From positions 868,001-932,000 of the forward strand of contig JAZARR010000032.1 in assembly GCA_037389465.1 (NCBI GenBank): a stretch of DNA of 64,000 bases. The letters are read 5' to 3'. This stretch comes from Baylisascaris procyonis. Its lineage: Eukaryota; Nematoda; Chromadorea; Rhabditida; Ascarididae. Below the pieces are notes generated by a model. That model worked only from the letters and a program-made list of their open reading frames with translations. It was not told the DNA's origin and made no database searches. This document shows positions 49,301-62,724 of the stretch, piece after piece. A program made the position numbers and the translations under genes. How positions within the stretch are numbered: position 1 is the first letter of the stretch; every line of letters begins with the position of its first letter.

Positions 49301-52300
49301 CTAGTGAAGCAAAAGCTATAAAATTGATGAATATAACGCATATACTCTATTGACCGAATTCCTGCTCCATAATACATGCTAGACGATCAACGTTGAGAGA
49401 ATTCATAGTCGTCTAAAGGTGTTGAGAAATTTGGATGCATTTTATGCTGATCGGATTCTGTTCACATGGGTCGAATCATATAAGAACGAATCTTTATGAA
49501 AGAATATGAGAGATACTGAATTAATTCAGATATGAAGTCAAATATTCTATATAATTGTTGTTTATAACATGTAATACTGACTAAACAGATTAGCGAGATG
49601 AAAAGTCGCATATCCGTGACACTTTTTTTTGGCAAACTTCACCATTTATTACTTATTGACAACAAATGAAGTCGGTTAGCTATGAGTAAAGCTGAGAAAT
49701 GATTGTCGTCCGAATCGATCTGCTATAATTTCCTACTTATGTGACTTTTGGAAATGACAGTTCGGATGGAGGCGGAAATGTAAATGAAAAGTTCCCTTTC
49801 CATATAAACTGATTGCGTGGAACTTGATTTCGCATAGCATCATTAAGCAGCTAGTTAGCCAAGTCTATGCTGTATGCATTTTTCAAAATCTATTCTGTTC
49901 AGCCAATGTTGCTCATTGTCTTCATAAAATTGCCACCTATTTTCTTTTTTTTAAGCAAGATCGCCGTTCATCAACTTTTGGAGCAGTTGATTTTATCTGA
50001 TGTTCATATGAGATAGGGATGAGACATCGACAAGGAGAAAAGCATAACCTGAGAGCAGACTGCAAAAGAACCCACTTATTATGCATCAGGTTCAGCCGCA
50101 TTGATTGACTTTTTCTAGTTGAAGAGTTCTTAAGTTTTTATGTGAAATTTCCTCCTTCAAAAATAGCCTAACTTCTTCGCAGTGACAAATCACTTAGAGA
50201 AATGAAGGTTTGGAGAACCATCGCATGTTAACGTTTTTTTTCTTTAAGTTTGAGAATCGCTATATACGAGAGCTTTGAAGAACTTTTGCATGCTTAGACA
50301 TTGCTTTCATGTGAAGATGAAACTCCTACTCGAAGAAGCACCACATCTTTGCTGCTTTGCTTATGTAGTTTTGAGGGTTATGATGCGAAGGGTCCTTATT
50401 TTTTCCATCGACATGCAACGAGGGATTAATTCATGCTCTTGTTTTTTGAATTTGCATAAAACCCCGTTGGATACTCTCACCTTATTATGGATGCACAAGT
50501 TTTGTTTTTTTTTTTTAAACGATTTTTAAACTTTTTTCAAGAAGTTTAGATGGTCATGAATAATCAGTTATCGTCGGCAATTGCTTCTAATAGCATGTGC
50601 ATTCTATTTTCTCGAAAAGAAACGATAGCATCTTTCAACTCTAGTGAGACTTATTGAGGAGTGTCATTCTTGCAAAAATAGAAAAATGAAAAAAAAATCA
50701 TTCTTCGCAAGACAATTGTGCGAATTGTTCACATTGTGCTTTATGCGATTTATATGTAAGGACATAGGACGGAAATCTACATGTATGCATATGAAATAGT
50801 TGCATCTATTCAGGTGGTTGAGAAAGGGATCGGGGTCGGTTCTTCGGGAGATCGCGTATTGTTAGGACGTTGTCTGTAAGCCTGAAATCTGACTATACGC
50901 ATTTCCTCTTTTATTTTGAGAGTGAAAAGGGAGATTGAGGATAAAGGACCCGGGAAAACTTTTCCTGACCGAGGAACTTCAATTGCGTGGCTTATTTTAG
51001 TACAAATTTAATAGAATATGACTGTAAAGGATGGTTTCTTTCTTTTCCCGGTCATTTATCTGTAGGCAAGTCGATCATGAAGTGTTACACTAAGCAAATA
51101 AATGATGCACGTTGTGCATGTGGTACACATCAATGATATGTATCGTTTTTACAAAGGATGCTTAAATTAAGCAAACAATTTATTTTAATGTATACGTTGA
51201 TAAAAAGGAAATAATAATAGTGAACGGTAACGTTTATTGCTTAGCGTTTTCACCGTAGACCGCTAGCGCCCAAACGTTTACGCCGAACATTTCAAATTTA
51301 ATCGAGGAATCAGTGTTTGCTTAAGAGTTGATCTGTAAAAAATGAACGAAGATGAATAGCTTTCTATTCCATGCGACGTAAAAAATTTTATTATTGGGAG
51401 CACAGAAATGACGTCGAAAGAATAGAAACAAAATTGATACTTTCAAAGTTTACGAAACAGTGAGATAAAGAAAAAAACACAGGGGAAAAAAAGCACATCA
51501 AGCATTAGATTTAAGAAAATGGAATTACGTACAGAAGATACCAGGCGACAGCCGGCTGACAATTCCACTGGAAATACTCTTGTTACTGAGAAACTCAGTT
51601 AATGTTTTTTTTTAAAGAAGACTATCGTTGGGATGATTACTGTCTTGGGAATCGATTCCATTTGCGAGCCACTGAGTTCGAGAAACTTTTGCGACCGCAA
51701 CTTTTTCGAGCTTTCAAGATCACAAGCCGTTACATTTTTTCATGTGATTAGGGCATATAACTAAAGCAGAAACCTCAATTCAGATCGCTACATTCACGAG
51801 CACTACCCTAGGTTTCCAGAACTCAATAATAGATATTGTTGCCTATGGGATTTCAGTCATTTGCGCTCAAGTCAATGCGTGCGAATCTAGAAAAGACGAT
51901 GACGTCCATGTTAACCTTTAATAAGTCTCATAAACGAATTGACTAGAAATGTTTGTGATTTTAAGAAAGCGAATAATATCGCAATAGCGGGAAACGATAA
52001 AACAAAAGTCTTCTTACACATTAAGAAGAGGAATTGGCTATTAGATGATTTGAAATCACAAAAGAAGAATTAGACATCATTACTTGATTAGAAGAGTTTT
52101 CGTTTATGTTTGATGATAAAGCACAAGTTATCAACCACTTTATCACTGTAATCATTTCAGCTCTCTATCTAAAACAACTGTCTGTAATAGTGAATGAAGA
52201 CTATGCAGAACGATAAAAAAAAATTGCGTTTCTTGCTAGAAAAATTCATTTGTAGGTTATTATCCAGCATATAGAAAGACCTAGTACAGTAAAAAAAAAT

Positions 52301-55300
52301 TGTAGCGCTTTTCCTAGAAATCTCAATCAATTCTGCAGCAAATTATTCATCCTCTCGCAGTTATGGACGTATCCTAATGTTTTACTTGCTCGGAATTCAT
52401 CAATTTGCTGCTGATCTCTCACCACTTCATCTCATAACCCATTTTTTGATAACCGCAAAAACTATATGTGTTGTTTATGAATTAAGCGAAATTCTGGTTG
52501 AGTTGAACACATTTGAAACATTTTTTTGTCTATGGTAATTTGCATTTGCGAGAAAATTTGCATAAAACAGATTGGCCAATCGAAGTAAACACACCCACTG
52601 TTTTCAGATTTCCTTTTCAAAATGGATCCTCATAAAGAGTGCACAGAACAGATGCATTATTCGCTGCATAATAGATCCATCGTTTTAAACTCAATGTGTT
52701 TTTTGATGTCTTCTACAAAAGTAGCGCATTGTCTTATGCAAATTGTGAAGGACAACTGATCGAAATTCATCGGAGAAGTAAATGAATCTACAAATTCACC
52801 TTCAACTTTGTCTCAGTGAATCGGTAAAATGATCGAATAGTCACTGAGAGGTGATTTTTGGCGCCATCATCGTCCAACCTCTGGTATATAGTGGATATTT
52901 GGTTTGCCATAGTATTCTTTACTGCAGTAGGAGTCAGTAGAATTCTGATGTTTTAATGAATGAATTATTCCCGTTGGCGTATTTTTACTTGAGGGATGAC
53001 CTGGGAAATTTATCTATCTGCGTGATCAGATCACTCTATTTTTTGAGAAAGAGAGTTTATCAATGCTCATTCGTATTATTTCACGCGTTTATTTTGCGAA
53101 CAACAATTGGTAGAATGCAATACTCTTTCAGTTTTGATCGCTTCACAGCAATAATGTTCTTGATGTCACCATGGATGCGTCTTACTCGACGTCGTGCACT
53201 CTACCTTGTTGCAGTCACATGGATTTTTTCACTCGTTATGGCTGCACCTCTTTTCTATGTTAACCAGGTGAACTTCTGATGTTTGCATTGAATTTTATAT
53301 GAAATACCGATAGATATTCATGTGAGGTATGCGTATATCAATTGTGCCATACGCTTTTGACTTTTTGTAAAAAAAAATTTTTTTTGTGAAGTATTTAGGA
53401 AGGTTTCAGATTTCTTTAGAACAGATTCTTTTTGCATTGATGCAAGCTCGAGAAATAAAAAAAAATGCTTTCGTCTGTTAGATGAAGAATTGCTTCAATT
53501 CATTGTCTTAGGTTCATATTCCGGAGTATTCGAAGCTAATGTCCCTAGAAATATCAGTATGTCCCTAAATATCAGTATGCTTCATGTATTATTCAACAGT
53601 CGTATGAGAGAGCGATAACGATGACCTTATACGCAATGGCAATAATTATCAATTAGTTCAGTAGAACTGAATCATAGTTGTGATGTGCACTGAATTATTT
53701 TTCGAAACCCTCAATTATATGGTGAAGAATGAACGATAGCAGTACTGATGCACATAATTCCATGTAAATTTTACAAAATAATGTATTGCTTTCAATCATA
53801 TTTGTACTTCCTGAATCGAGGAGTATGAATACAAAATACATGTATGAATCTAGATTCAACGGCGAGATGGTGTTGATACGTGCGAAGAGTACGGTTGGCA
53901 ATATCTAGAAAGCAAATTCGGTGACGGCATAACACATACTTATGGCACAGTGGTATTTTCACTGCAATATTGTCTACCGTTGACTGTACTCATTATTAGT
54001 TATGCATCGATTGGTGTAAAAATGTGGAATAGCCGAGTACCTGGCGTACAACCCTCAACTAGATGTGTCGTCAATGAGCGACATGAATCTGTGAAAAAGG
54101 TTAACACTTTTATGAGTCTTGCATATATTTTATTGGGATCGCGCGTTGTAAATCGCGCGTTAATAGATTCGTCGCGATTTACAGCATTTTCGTTTCATTC
54201 TCCACTGTTTGAGTTAGAATATGAGGGCAGCATTGGATTATACAAGTGTTCCATTATTTCTCAACATTTTTCTAGATTGGTCTTTTGGATGAGAGGGATT
54301 GTATGAGCGAATTCAATACAAAACTTGTTTATTTGTCATTTATTATAGTCATTGTTTCTTTAAATTCAATGTGTGTCTGAGATTCTCCCTTGAGTAATTA
54401 AAAGTTTTTTTTTTTTAGGTTTTCTATTGACTAATATTATGAAGCATTCGTACAAAATACACTTTTATATTTGCTTTTGAAATTATCCCTTCTAAAGAAA
54501 GCTAAAACCTATCGTTTGATTGACGATAAGTCAGCTAGAACGACCATCCTCAAAAAATAAACAATTTTCCTGAGGAAGGAATGTAAATGAAGAGGCATTG
54601 ATATTTTTCGTGTGCTACCATCTCAATTTCCGTTCATACACGATTAAATACGAGAGTTCAATGCCGGATATTTGAAGAAAATAATTTCTAAACATTTTTG
54701 TTTTACTTAGCTCTCTTCGCGATTCTCTTTGCGGCGTGGCTATCTTATAGCGGTGTCATGCCTCTATATGCGGAATTTAGTCAGGTGCGGAAATAATTGG
54801 CTGATCAACGCCTGTAGATAGACACAGAAACGCTGCGCAATGATTTTATAATGGAAAGCCAATAGTAGCAATTATTTAAGAAACTTGGTAGTATAATCTC
54901 GGCAAGAAAGTATATCGTAGACCTCTTGAAGTAATTGTGATGTCACCCTTAATAAAAAATATTTCATATAAAGAATTTTTAGCACTCTTTATGCACTTGT
55001 TTTAGTGAATCATTTTACAGATGATTCGAATGGTGCTATTGGTGAGCGCTCTTTACGCATGTTGCTGGTTGCCTCAAAATCTTCTCATCAATATTTTGCT
55101 GCCTTTCAATCCGAATATCGTCTCACATCCATATATCTTATATTTTTGGTATATACTTCCACAGATTTTCTTACAGTAATCAAGATACATGGTTACAGCC
55201 TGATTCAGCCAAACGACCATAACCGTATCCGGAACACTGTTCTGTAGATGCTTGAATGCATAGAACTCAAGAAGAGTGGCCAAGATTCCTCTGATGGCTA

Positions 55301-56857
55301 TGAAAATGATATTTTGCTGTGCGACTTTGATGAAGTAGAGTGAATCAGATAATTTTAGAATTAAATGACACGAATCACATCCTCAGGTCGTTCATTTGAG
55401 ACTTGAAAGTAGCTATATATGCGGTGACTGCGCACATATACATAATGACGCAAATAGTTCCACATTCAGCGTCTATAGTATGGAAACTCCTTGCACCTTT
55501 TTGTGCTCCTTCCATCCGTTCAAGACCTTAAGTTTCAATAGGCAATATTTGTTTGATACAAAGAACAAAGTGGTAAAAAAGAACTTAATCGAGGAAATTT
55601 TTGTATGAAAATATCAACCACCATCGCATTGCTGTGAGTCTTAACAATAACATATTGCAGGTGGATGGCGAATACGATTGCAATGCTGCATTCGATCGTC
55701 AATCCATTCGTCTACTATACGCGAAACGCAAGATTTCAAGAAGGAATTTGCTATTTCCTTCGATTTCTTCCTTGTGTGAAGTAAGTTTTCTTTTTTTGTA
55801 CATAGCTTTCTTTCTTGCTCCTTTTAATGCTCATATATGTCTTTTCCTAAATAACTGTCATCATATTATAATGCTGGTACTGGTTTTGACCTCATGTACT
55901 CGTAAAGTTCTTCTTGATCGGAACATCTAGAGATTTAAAGATGAAGCTGTATATAGTTATTTCCCTAGAGGAGACCTCTACATGCATAGCAGCGTAAAAG
56001 ATCGCTGAAAATGGTGGAAATTTGGTCGAGCAGAATTGCTCTGATAGTTTTCTATAGTTTTTCGATAGTTTTCCATGATGATATTCGAATTTAATGTGCA
56101 CGAGACTTAAAACATTGCACTCTTTGCGATACGATCCTCTTGTCTTCGACCGCCTTAGAGGGTTTGCAACTTTGAGTTCTTGGTTGGATGGTAGTGAAGC
56201 TGTGTCTGCCGTATATATGTGTGCGTTTGTCTGCCTGTCTACTAGCTTCAATTGACAAACGACGGAGACCTTATATATCCATCTATGAATACAGTGATGA
56301 TCCATAGTATATTTCGAGTTGATGCTTCAGCATCGGGAAGAGCTACAGGTAAAAAAAGGTGAAAAAAATTTGCACGAATGAAACACCAGTCGTGTCTTCA
56401 CTTACATCGGCAGATATTTACATCGTCCGGGTTGTAGAAAACAGATCTTTCGTCGAAATCTTTTCGAATAGCTGGTCAATTTAACTACAAATTCTTTGTT
56501 GGCGCATGAAGGTGGCTCATAGAACAGACGATACATAAAAGCACTAACCGTCCTATGTCTTCCTGTACTTTTCCTCTCCACTTTTTTGCGATACTCCAGG
56601 AGTAATAATGCACCCGATTTCTTTATGAATATTGATCGTATCACGGCAAAAAATTCTTCATCGATGAAAAAAAATTTTTTTTAATGTTTTATCATTTTCA
56701 TCGATCACATAATGCCGAAATATTTTGCAGGTTTAGCGGCTTTGATCTGTTATTGGATCAAAAGCACTCAAAGGCAGTTCGAATTGTGAATATGGTAGCC
56801 TACATGCCAGTAACAGGCGGTAAAAAAGTTGCACTTGACCAATCAATCAGCGCCTAA
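46304..56857 (+). CDS. Class A (rhodopsin-family) neuropeptide-receptor-like GPCR, 7 exons
   Basis: This is a plasma-membrane receptor, probably for a neuropeptide. Exons: 46304-46366, 48482-48774, 53132-53267, 53854-54099, 55021-55148, 55661-55780 and 56731-56857 (TAA). All phases agree and give 370 residues. The short N-terminus (MNDSSNNNEDD) has an NDS glycosylation sequon; this first exon is the least certain. TM1 has GNSLIVLVILYF (about 38-49), TM2 LNLAIADL (about 61-68), and TM3 starts at Cys97. The DRY position reads DRF (121-123). TM4 has VAVTWIF. ECL2 has Cys174 (DTCEEYGW), TM5 QYCLPLTVLIISY, TM6 ACCWLPQNLL (about 259-268) and TM7 SIVNPFVYY (about 300-308). The RRLRTATNILILNLAIADL pattern and CWLP suggest the NPY/NPF/FMRFamide-type peptide group; the ligand is unknown. 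The 4.36-kb intron after exon 2 lies just before the DRF motif. Confidence 0.92.
47010..47057. repeat. 24-bp AT-rich tandem duplication in GPCR intron 1
   Basis: Two adjacent 24-base units, each of the form GTATATAT-TTGAAATATAT-GCAT, lie at 47010-47033 and 47034-47057. They differ only by a shift of AT pairs. Confidence 0.8.
47172..47435 (-). other. Open reading frame on the opposite strand inside GPCR intron 1
   Basis: It has 87 codons from ATG, including KILNAFRLGESMLHNDLLKM and KGYVTEADIDMCVW, ending PLSLT and TGA. The balanced composition is better than that of most chance frames here. No family, splice partner or promoter is recognised. It could be a nested gene or chance. Confidence 0.22.
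48775..53131. other. GPCR intron 2 (4.36 kb)
   Basis: The donor is AG|GTAATC at 48775 and the acceptor CTCTTTCAG ends at 53131. The two sides join in phase to give VAIS|FDRF. Inside is AT-rich sequence without a recognised gene. The open frames at 50275-50529 and 52956-53130 lack family motifs. Confidence 0.7.
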
Positions 56858-56959
56858 GTTCTTGTGCTTTCGCCGATTTGCGGCATTGAAATGAAAATAT
56901 TTGTAAAGAAATGTTTATTTATTGAGTAAAGTGCTTCATTCATTGCTTCTAATTCTACA

Positions 56960-57540
56960 TGTGGTGAGATGCAGGTAAGTACCGAGCACGGGTACGGTTA
57001 CGGTATGGGTACGGGTGCGAGTGCCATTATATGTAAGGGTACGCGTACGCGTACGAAAAGGATAACTGGAACAACACGGACACAGACAGACAGAGACACA
57101 GGACACAGAAACACAGGCGCGCGGAGAGACAGATACAGAGACACAGACACACAGAGAGCCCGATAGATAAACAGACAGAAGACACACAAACACACTGACA
57201 CGGACGAACAGACAGCCAGGCATGCACACAGAAAAACAGACGCACGGACACACAGGCGCAAACGGACAAACAGACACAGACACAGCACAACGGCATGGAG
57301 GCACACGAAGAGACAGGCGCACGGACACACAGATGTGCGGACCGACGGACACGGAAACAGACAGACAACAAGCAGGCACATAAAACAGATATATAGATAG
57401 AGACACACGGACACATACAGACAGGCAGATACGCACACGCCAACGCACAGACTCACAGACACAAAGACAGACATACAGACACACATTCGGACAGACATAG
57501 ACAAAGACACGCACTCCTCAGACGCACACATACCACACAC
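56960..57540. repeat. CA/GA-rich simple repeat block with strand asymmetry
   Basis: The block runs from GGGTACGGTTACGG-type words (56990-57060) into about 480 bases of ACAGACAGACACA-type sequence. The plus strand is almost free of T in long stretches. The apparent minus-strand reading frames (up to 215 codons of Cys/Val/Ser) come from this composition and are not genes. Confidence 0.88.
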
Positions 57541-57960
57541 CACACCCTCCCACGCACGTATGCCATACGGAATATGTACCACACGGACTGAATCAGTCCA
57601 CACACGACGCCCCAGACTCACCACATATTCCACATCCCCCCACATATATCAAATCGAGATAGACCACACAAGATGCCCCGGACGCACCACACACCACATT
57701 TACCCACGCCCACACGCTAAACGGAACCTATACGACACAAACTGAAATAGACCACCCACATACGCTACATACATATAGACGCAAGGACAGGCACACATCC
57801 CCCTCCTGCACCACACACAACAAATACCCCGCGGAAATCGAATCGCTCCGTGCTATGCTGTATACACCCTCTTGTACATTCCCCTAAGAGAATGACACTA
57901 TATAGATAAAGACCTAAACACTGCTCCAAGAGAGAGACGCACAAAGAAAACCTACCGCAT
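57541..57960. repeat. CA-rich dispersed repeat, copy 3 (with tail)
   Basis: It has at least three diverged units with ATGCCATACGGAATATGTAC, ACTGAATCAGTCCACACACG and ACGCTAAACGGAACC, about 75-90 bases apart, followed by the tail at 57845-57950 (GCTCCGTGCTATGCT, CCCCTAAGAGAATGACAC, TATATAGATAAAGAC). Order and tail match copy 2 at 10541-11095, in the same orientation. Confidence 0.82.
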
Positions 57961-57975
57961 ATAGAAAGAAGGGAG

Positions 57976-60750
57976 GATGCGAAACTATGAGGAATATGGG
58001 AAGAACTGAGGATGCGAACCTCTACTGTCTATTAGGATTTTATTTCGTTACTAATGCTAGGGTCAGGGGCTGTCCCGCCACGCCATGCTCTCCGCAATGG
58101 AAGCTGCTGCCTCTGTTGACCTCCTGCTTTGGTTCCCGTATAGCCATTGCTATGGATATCATACCTCTGTACAACTCCCTCTAGGAGGGGGGGGGGGGCT
58201 TGGCCCCCACACCGCTCTATAACACACATGAAAGGGAAGGAAACTCGCTTTATTTTTCCTCGCTCACTCTCGTTCTCACTCAACAATAAATTTGTCTAAT
58301 CGAATTTCCTTTCTTCCATGAGCACGCAAGCATACGAAACAAATTTGTCATGCGAGGTATGCAAATCGGAAATACAAGAAAAACGTCTTAAATAAGCCGA
58401 ATAAGAATAACACTAATGTCCATATATTCTCGCTGTCACATATATTTTCCCTTCACCGATAGTTGAATTCCGTTTTTCAAAACAAACAGTGAGTATTCGA
58501 AATTGACAATAAAATTGATCGGAAGATCATTGCAACATATCTTTCAGCAGTAATTTTCTGTTTGCCACAAATTTGAAAGTCATGGAAGGAGTATTGATTC
58601 CAACGACCTAATTATCGGTTATTATTCAATACTTTCGCTGTCGATTTATTATCAATTCATTCAACGTCGAGAACGCTCAAAAACAAAAGTTGAAATAGAA
58701 AAAGAAACAACTACGAATAGAAGCAATATAATATAATAAAATTTGACCACAGTCGCCAATATTCCTGCTAGGCGAATCGTTCATGCAATTTGCACGAAAT
58801 TTCGTGCCAACAAGAATCTGAACAGATCCAAATCTAGAAACGTTCTAACAGATTTCTCATCCATTTCGCTTGTGTGCTTTATTATGGAGCTATTATGGCG
58901 CTTTAAATAATACACCATCAAACTTAATCTTTAGTAGATCAAAGTATAAAGTAGCATAATGCCTTTGCTGTAATCGATCAATTCCGATAAGAGAAGAAAA
59001 CCTAATTAACCACACAGATTAAAGAAAACGCTTTTCAAGTGGAACGGCCTACATCTCTTTTCCCATCTAAAGTGGAAGTTTCTGCGCCTCAGTCCAGACG
59101 AGAGATCAAGAAAATATCAGTGCAATTACTTGTCGAGTATCACGATACGTGTCATAGATATCACTTATCAAGTTCGGCATATTGCGATACTTTGTAATAT
59201 TGCAGGTCTTGTATTTCATTTGATTGCACAAAGTGTCCTAAAAGGCAGCATATATAATACTATGAGCGACGCTGAGAGAAGAAAAACTGACGCATTAAAA
59301 TTGGAAAGAAGCGTGAAAACTGAAATACAGTTCACTTATTAAACATCTCTTATCAATGTTTTACGTTCAAGCATTTTCTTCATTCCGTCAACATTGACGT
59401 ATCATGTTGACTTGAGAATAGGTTTTTAAAATGAAGAAGGTATCACATATTTGTCAGTGACATCTTACTTAACGCCACTCGCTTCACAATATGTTTGAGG
59501 TAGTCAATAATTATTTAGAAATTCCTCTTTATTGCTTGTCATAGAGGTTGTTGTAGATTATGCTTCTTGAATATATGTCCATATATAGGATTCGACGAAA
59601 ACTCATGATTCCGGAAGTGAAACAACAAAAGCTATATTTTTTTGCATATAGTGCTAACATTGTGTAAGTTACTGATCATTTTATCCTATATCTCTTCATT
59701 TCACCTCGTCGACTATAAAATGAAAACGCATCTAGATGCATCGATTTCACTCGGTTCTTACCACTGTGGAAGGTTTCATATATAACTAGTCCAATATTAA
59801 TGGCCATTGGGATCACCTGATATGTGTGCGACTTATCGAATTCATCCAAATTTCCGTAATACAATTGAGAATAAACGTTCAAACAAAAAAATATTTTTAG
59901 TCTTCTGGGGTTCAATTATGAGCGAACATCAACGTGGGCATAGTAATTGCTTTATGAAAGATTAGTAAGGGAGCCATATTGAGGATCATTTGAAAAGAAG
60001 TCAGCAAAAGAAAATAAAACTATGAATAGCTGTTGGGTAGTTTGTTTTTACTGGCATGTTGCTGTTTATCACATTCTTTTGTGCATCGTTACTATCCAGT
60101 GAACTTTACAACGGGTTTGAAATGAGCCTGTTCAAAGTTTTATTACTGACTAAATGTTGTTGAAATGTGTGTGATCAATCGTCACACATGTGTGCTTTAC
60201 TTCCTATTCTGAGCAATTTTCTTGACCTCAATTTGAGAGGAAAGGTCTAAGAGTTTATTTTTTTTTCTACCTACTCCTTTTTCTGCAGTTCGATACTCTT
60301 TTGTAGCGCTCAGTTTGCTTTAGTTTCTTAATGCAGTTTTATGTTAATCAAATCTGAAGAATCTTTTTTTTTTAATTTTTCGTTTTATGTTTTAAAAAAA
60401 TCTTTTTATTTTTTGAAAACATTTTTTTCTGTTTTCATTAAAAGAATTCACTGAATTTCATTTGATGAGAAACATCATTGTGTGAAACAAAAATTAGCCG
60501 ACTCATAGCGCAATTAACCGATAAAATTACTGCGTTGCAAAAAATATTTTTGTGGCGTAAAATCGTCTTTTCTGACAAGGGTGAAACATGATAATATATA
60601 AAATTATTCCCACCAATAAAACAACATCGATGATTCCTTCTGCTTTCATGAGAATCAAAAAAACGCTTGTTTTCATTATAGTTTTCCTCGCTACCTGCTC
60701 GTTGCAGCCTTTTGCCTAGCGGTTGAATTTTTTGACGGTAACAATTACAG
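57976..60750. other. Intergenic between repeat block and K2P gene
   Basis: A GC-rich patch at about 58060-58210 holds a 13-G run (about 58186-58198) next to CTTGGCCCCC. It then returns to AT-rich DNA. A possible short upstream exon at 59262-59312 (MSDAERRKTDALKLERS, then GTGAAA) could encode a channel N-terminus. Its phase does not join directly to the first clear K2P exon, so it is not included in that gene. Confidence 0.45.
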
Positions 60751-62687
60751 AAATAACGAGGTTTCTTCATTGGTTTGTTGTATTTCATCATAAATTCGGT
60801 ATTCGGCATATTATGCTGGTTTTGCTTCTTTTCTGTTACAGTCTCTTGGGTGGTATCGTATTCAACGCAATCGAATCGCCCAATGAGGTACAGGTAGGAA
60901 GAACTTTTCTTTACAAATACTTCTAAATGAAGTGGTCATCCGTAAAAATGAAAGTTTCTCTAAATTTTTTACGACTGATATTTCAACTTGAATTCCCATT
61001 CAAAAGTCTCTTGCTCGATTTGAGGGGAATTCACTCTAGAATTGCATCATCGGCCATTGTTTTAGGGATCCCAAATTGCCAGAATTTCTCCATAGTTTGC
61101 AGAAGTTAGCATGCGAGATACATGATGAGATAAAAGTTTGCCAATAATACAAAAAGTCAGTACTTCCGAAATCGTTTATCACCATGATTTTGGTTTTATT
61201 CCTATAGCCGACAAAATTTACTGTATACTTTTTTTTGATTAGTTTAATTTTTTTGCTTGAAAACTTTCTTGTTCTAGGATTTGGAGAATAAACGCATAAT
61301 TATTGACGAAATATTGCATCAAGTTACGTTAAAGACTCTAAGGATGACAGATAACGAGGGAGATCCTGATTTATACTCTCAGTTGCGAGCGGTGTATTTG
61401 GTTTGTTTTGGATCTTTATGTGCTCACATAGATGAATATTTTTAATAGCCAAACATTGGAATCTTCTATACTAAATTTAGGGGCATCCATGAACAAAAGT
61501 GCCCTTTCTGTAAGAAATATGAACACAAAAACCAATATTCGTGTTCGAGCATTCGACCTTATCCAGTAGCAGTCCGCTTACTTTATCAGATTCTTGAACG
61601 AACCATAATCAGCCGATTGCATCTGAGTCTCCAGACCTCGTTTTCGTATAATCGATGAGCCATAAAGGAGACTAGGACTCCGACTGTAACGGCAATTTAT
61701 TTTACATTGAAGAAATGTGTGCCCATTCGGTCATCACCTTCTCTCAGGTCACGAATTACAGCATGATAACTTTTCTTGCTTGGTAATCACTTCGATAACG
61801 ACAGAATCTAATTGTGAGTAAGATGTTTTTAGTAGTGATAGGAAAATGGAGGAAATAATGGCTGTAATCGGTACTGCTTGGTTAACTCAGATGAGTTGCT
61901 TAAGAAAGGAAAGCTTCCAATTCAATTCCAGTGCATGCTTACAACTAGTTGTGCTAGGACGTTGTCGTGCTTTGCCATGAGCACAATGTGTGTTCCGTCC
62001 TAAGATTGCCAGCCGATCATAAAAGATTGCAAGTGAATCACCTATAAAATATCTATTCAAATAAGCTTTGCAAACGTTTTTCTCTTTCTTGATGGTTTGA
62101 TGTTTACCCATTTCGAGATGTGAAAAAAAAACGATGGAATATACGAATATGCACAACATAGCATTCTCAGAGGGAAATTAGCTGCAGGATTGCTGAGAAG
62201 AGGCTGGCAAAGAGCAAGAACCCATCGCTCACTTCAACTGAACCAGCGCTATGCACATATTTAATCAGCATTCTTTGAGAGGACTGATGACTTCCAATGA
62301 CTTCATGAACTGTGCTTATTAATTCTTGTTCAATAATTAAATGAAATACTTCAGAAATAATAAAGAAATATATTGACGGTATATGAAATTTTTGTTATTG
62401 TGAATGGGACACAAGACTGCATCTATTTATTGTTTTTGTAACATCTCCTCAATTTACCCTAGAGAAACAACTTGATGCTTCAGGAGAACTATCGTTCATT
62501 ACTGAAAGTGGAAGATAAACTTCAAGGAAGTGCACTATATAAAATCGAAAATAACGCACATCTCACATGGGGCTTTGGTAGTGCTGTTTTTTATTCGATT
62601 ACGCTCCTTTCAACTATTGGATATGGTATGCATTACTGATACCTACTCAGATGCTAGCAGTTGATGTATCTCATTAATCTTCATATA

Positions 62688-62724
<37 letters not shown>

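Noticed and set aside
55074..55283. 69-codon minus-strand frame
   Set aside because: It is antisense to the TM6-TM7 exon of the GPCR, which is fully supported on the plus strand.
56936..57645. Long minus-strand open frames (up to 215 codons) rich in Cys, Val and Ser
   Set aside because: They are the translation of CA/GA simple repeats in several overlapping frames at once and show no domain.
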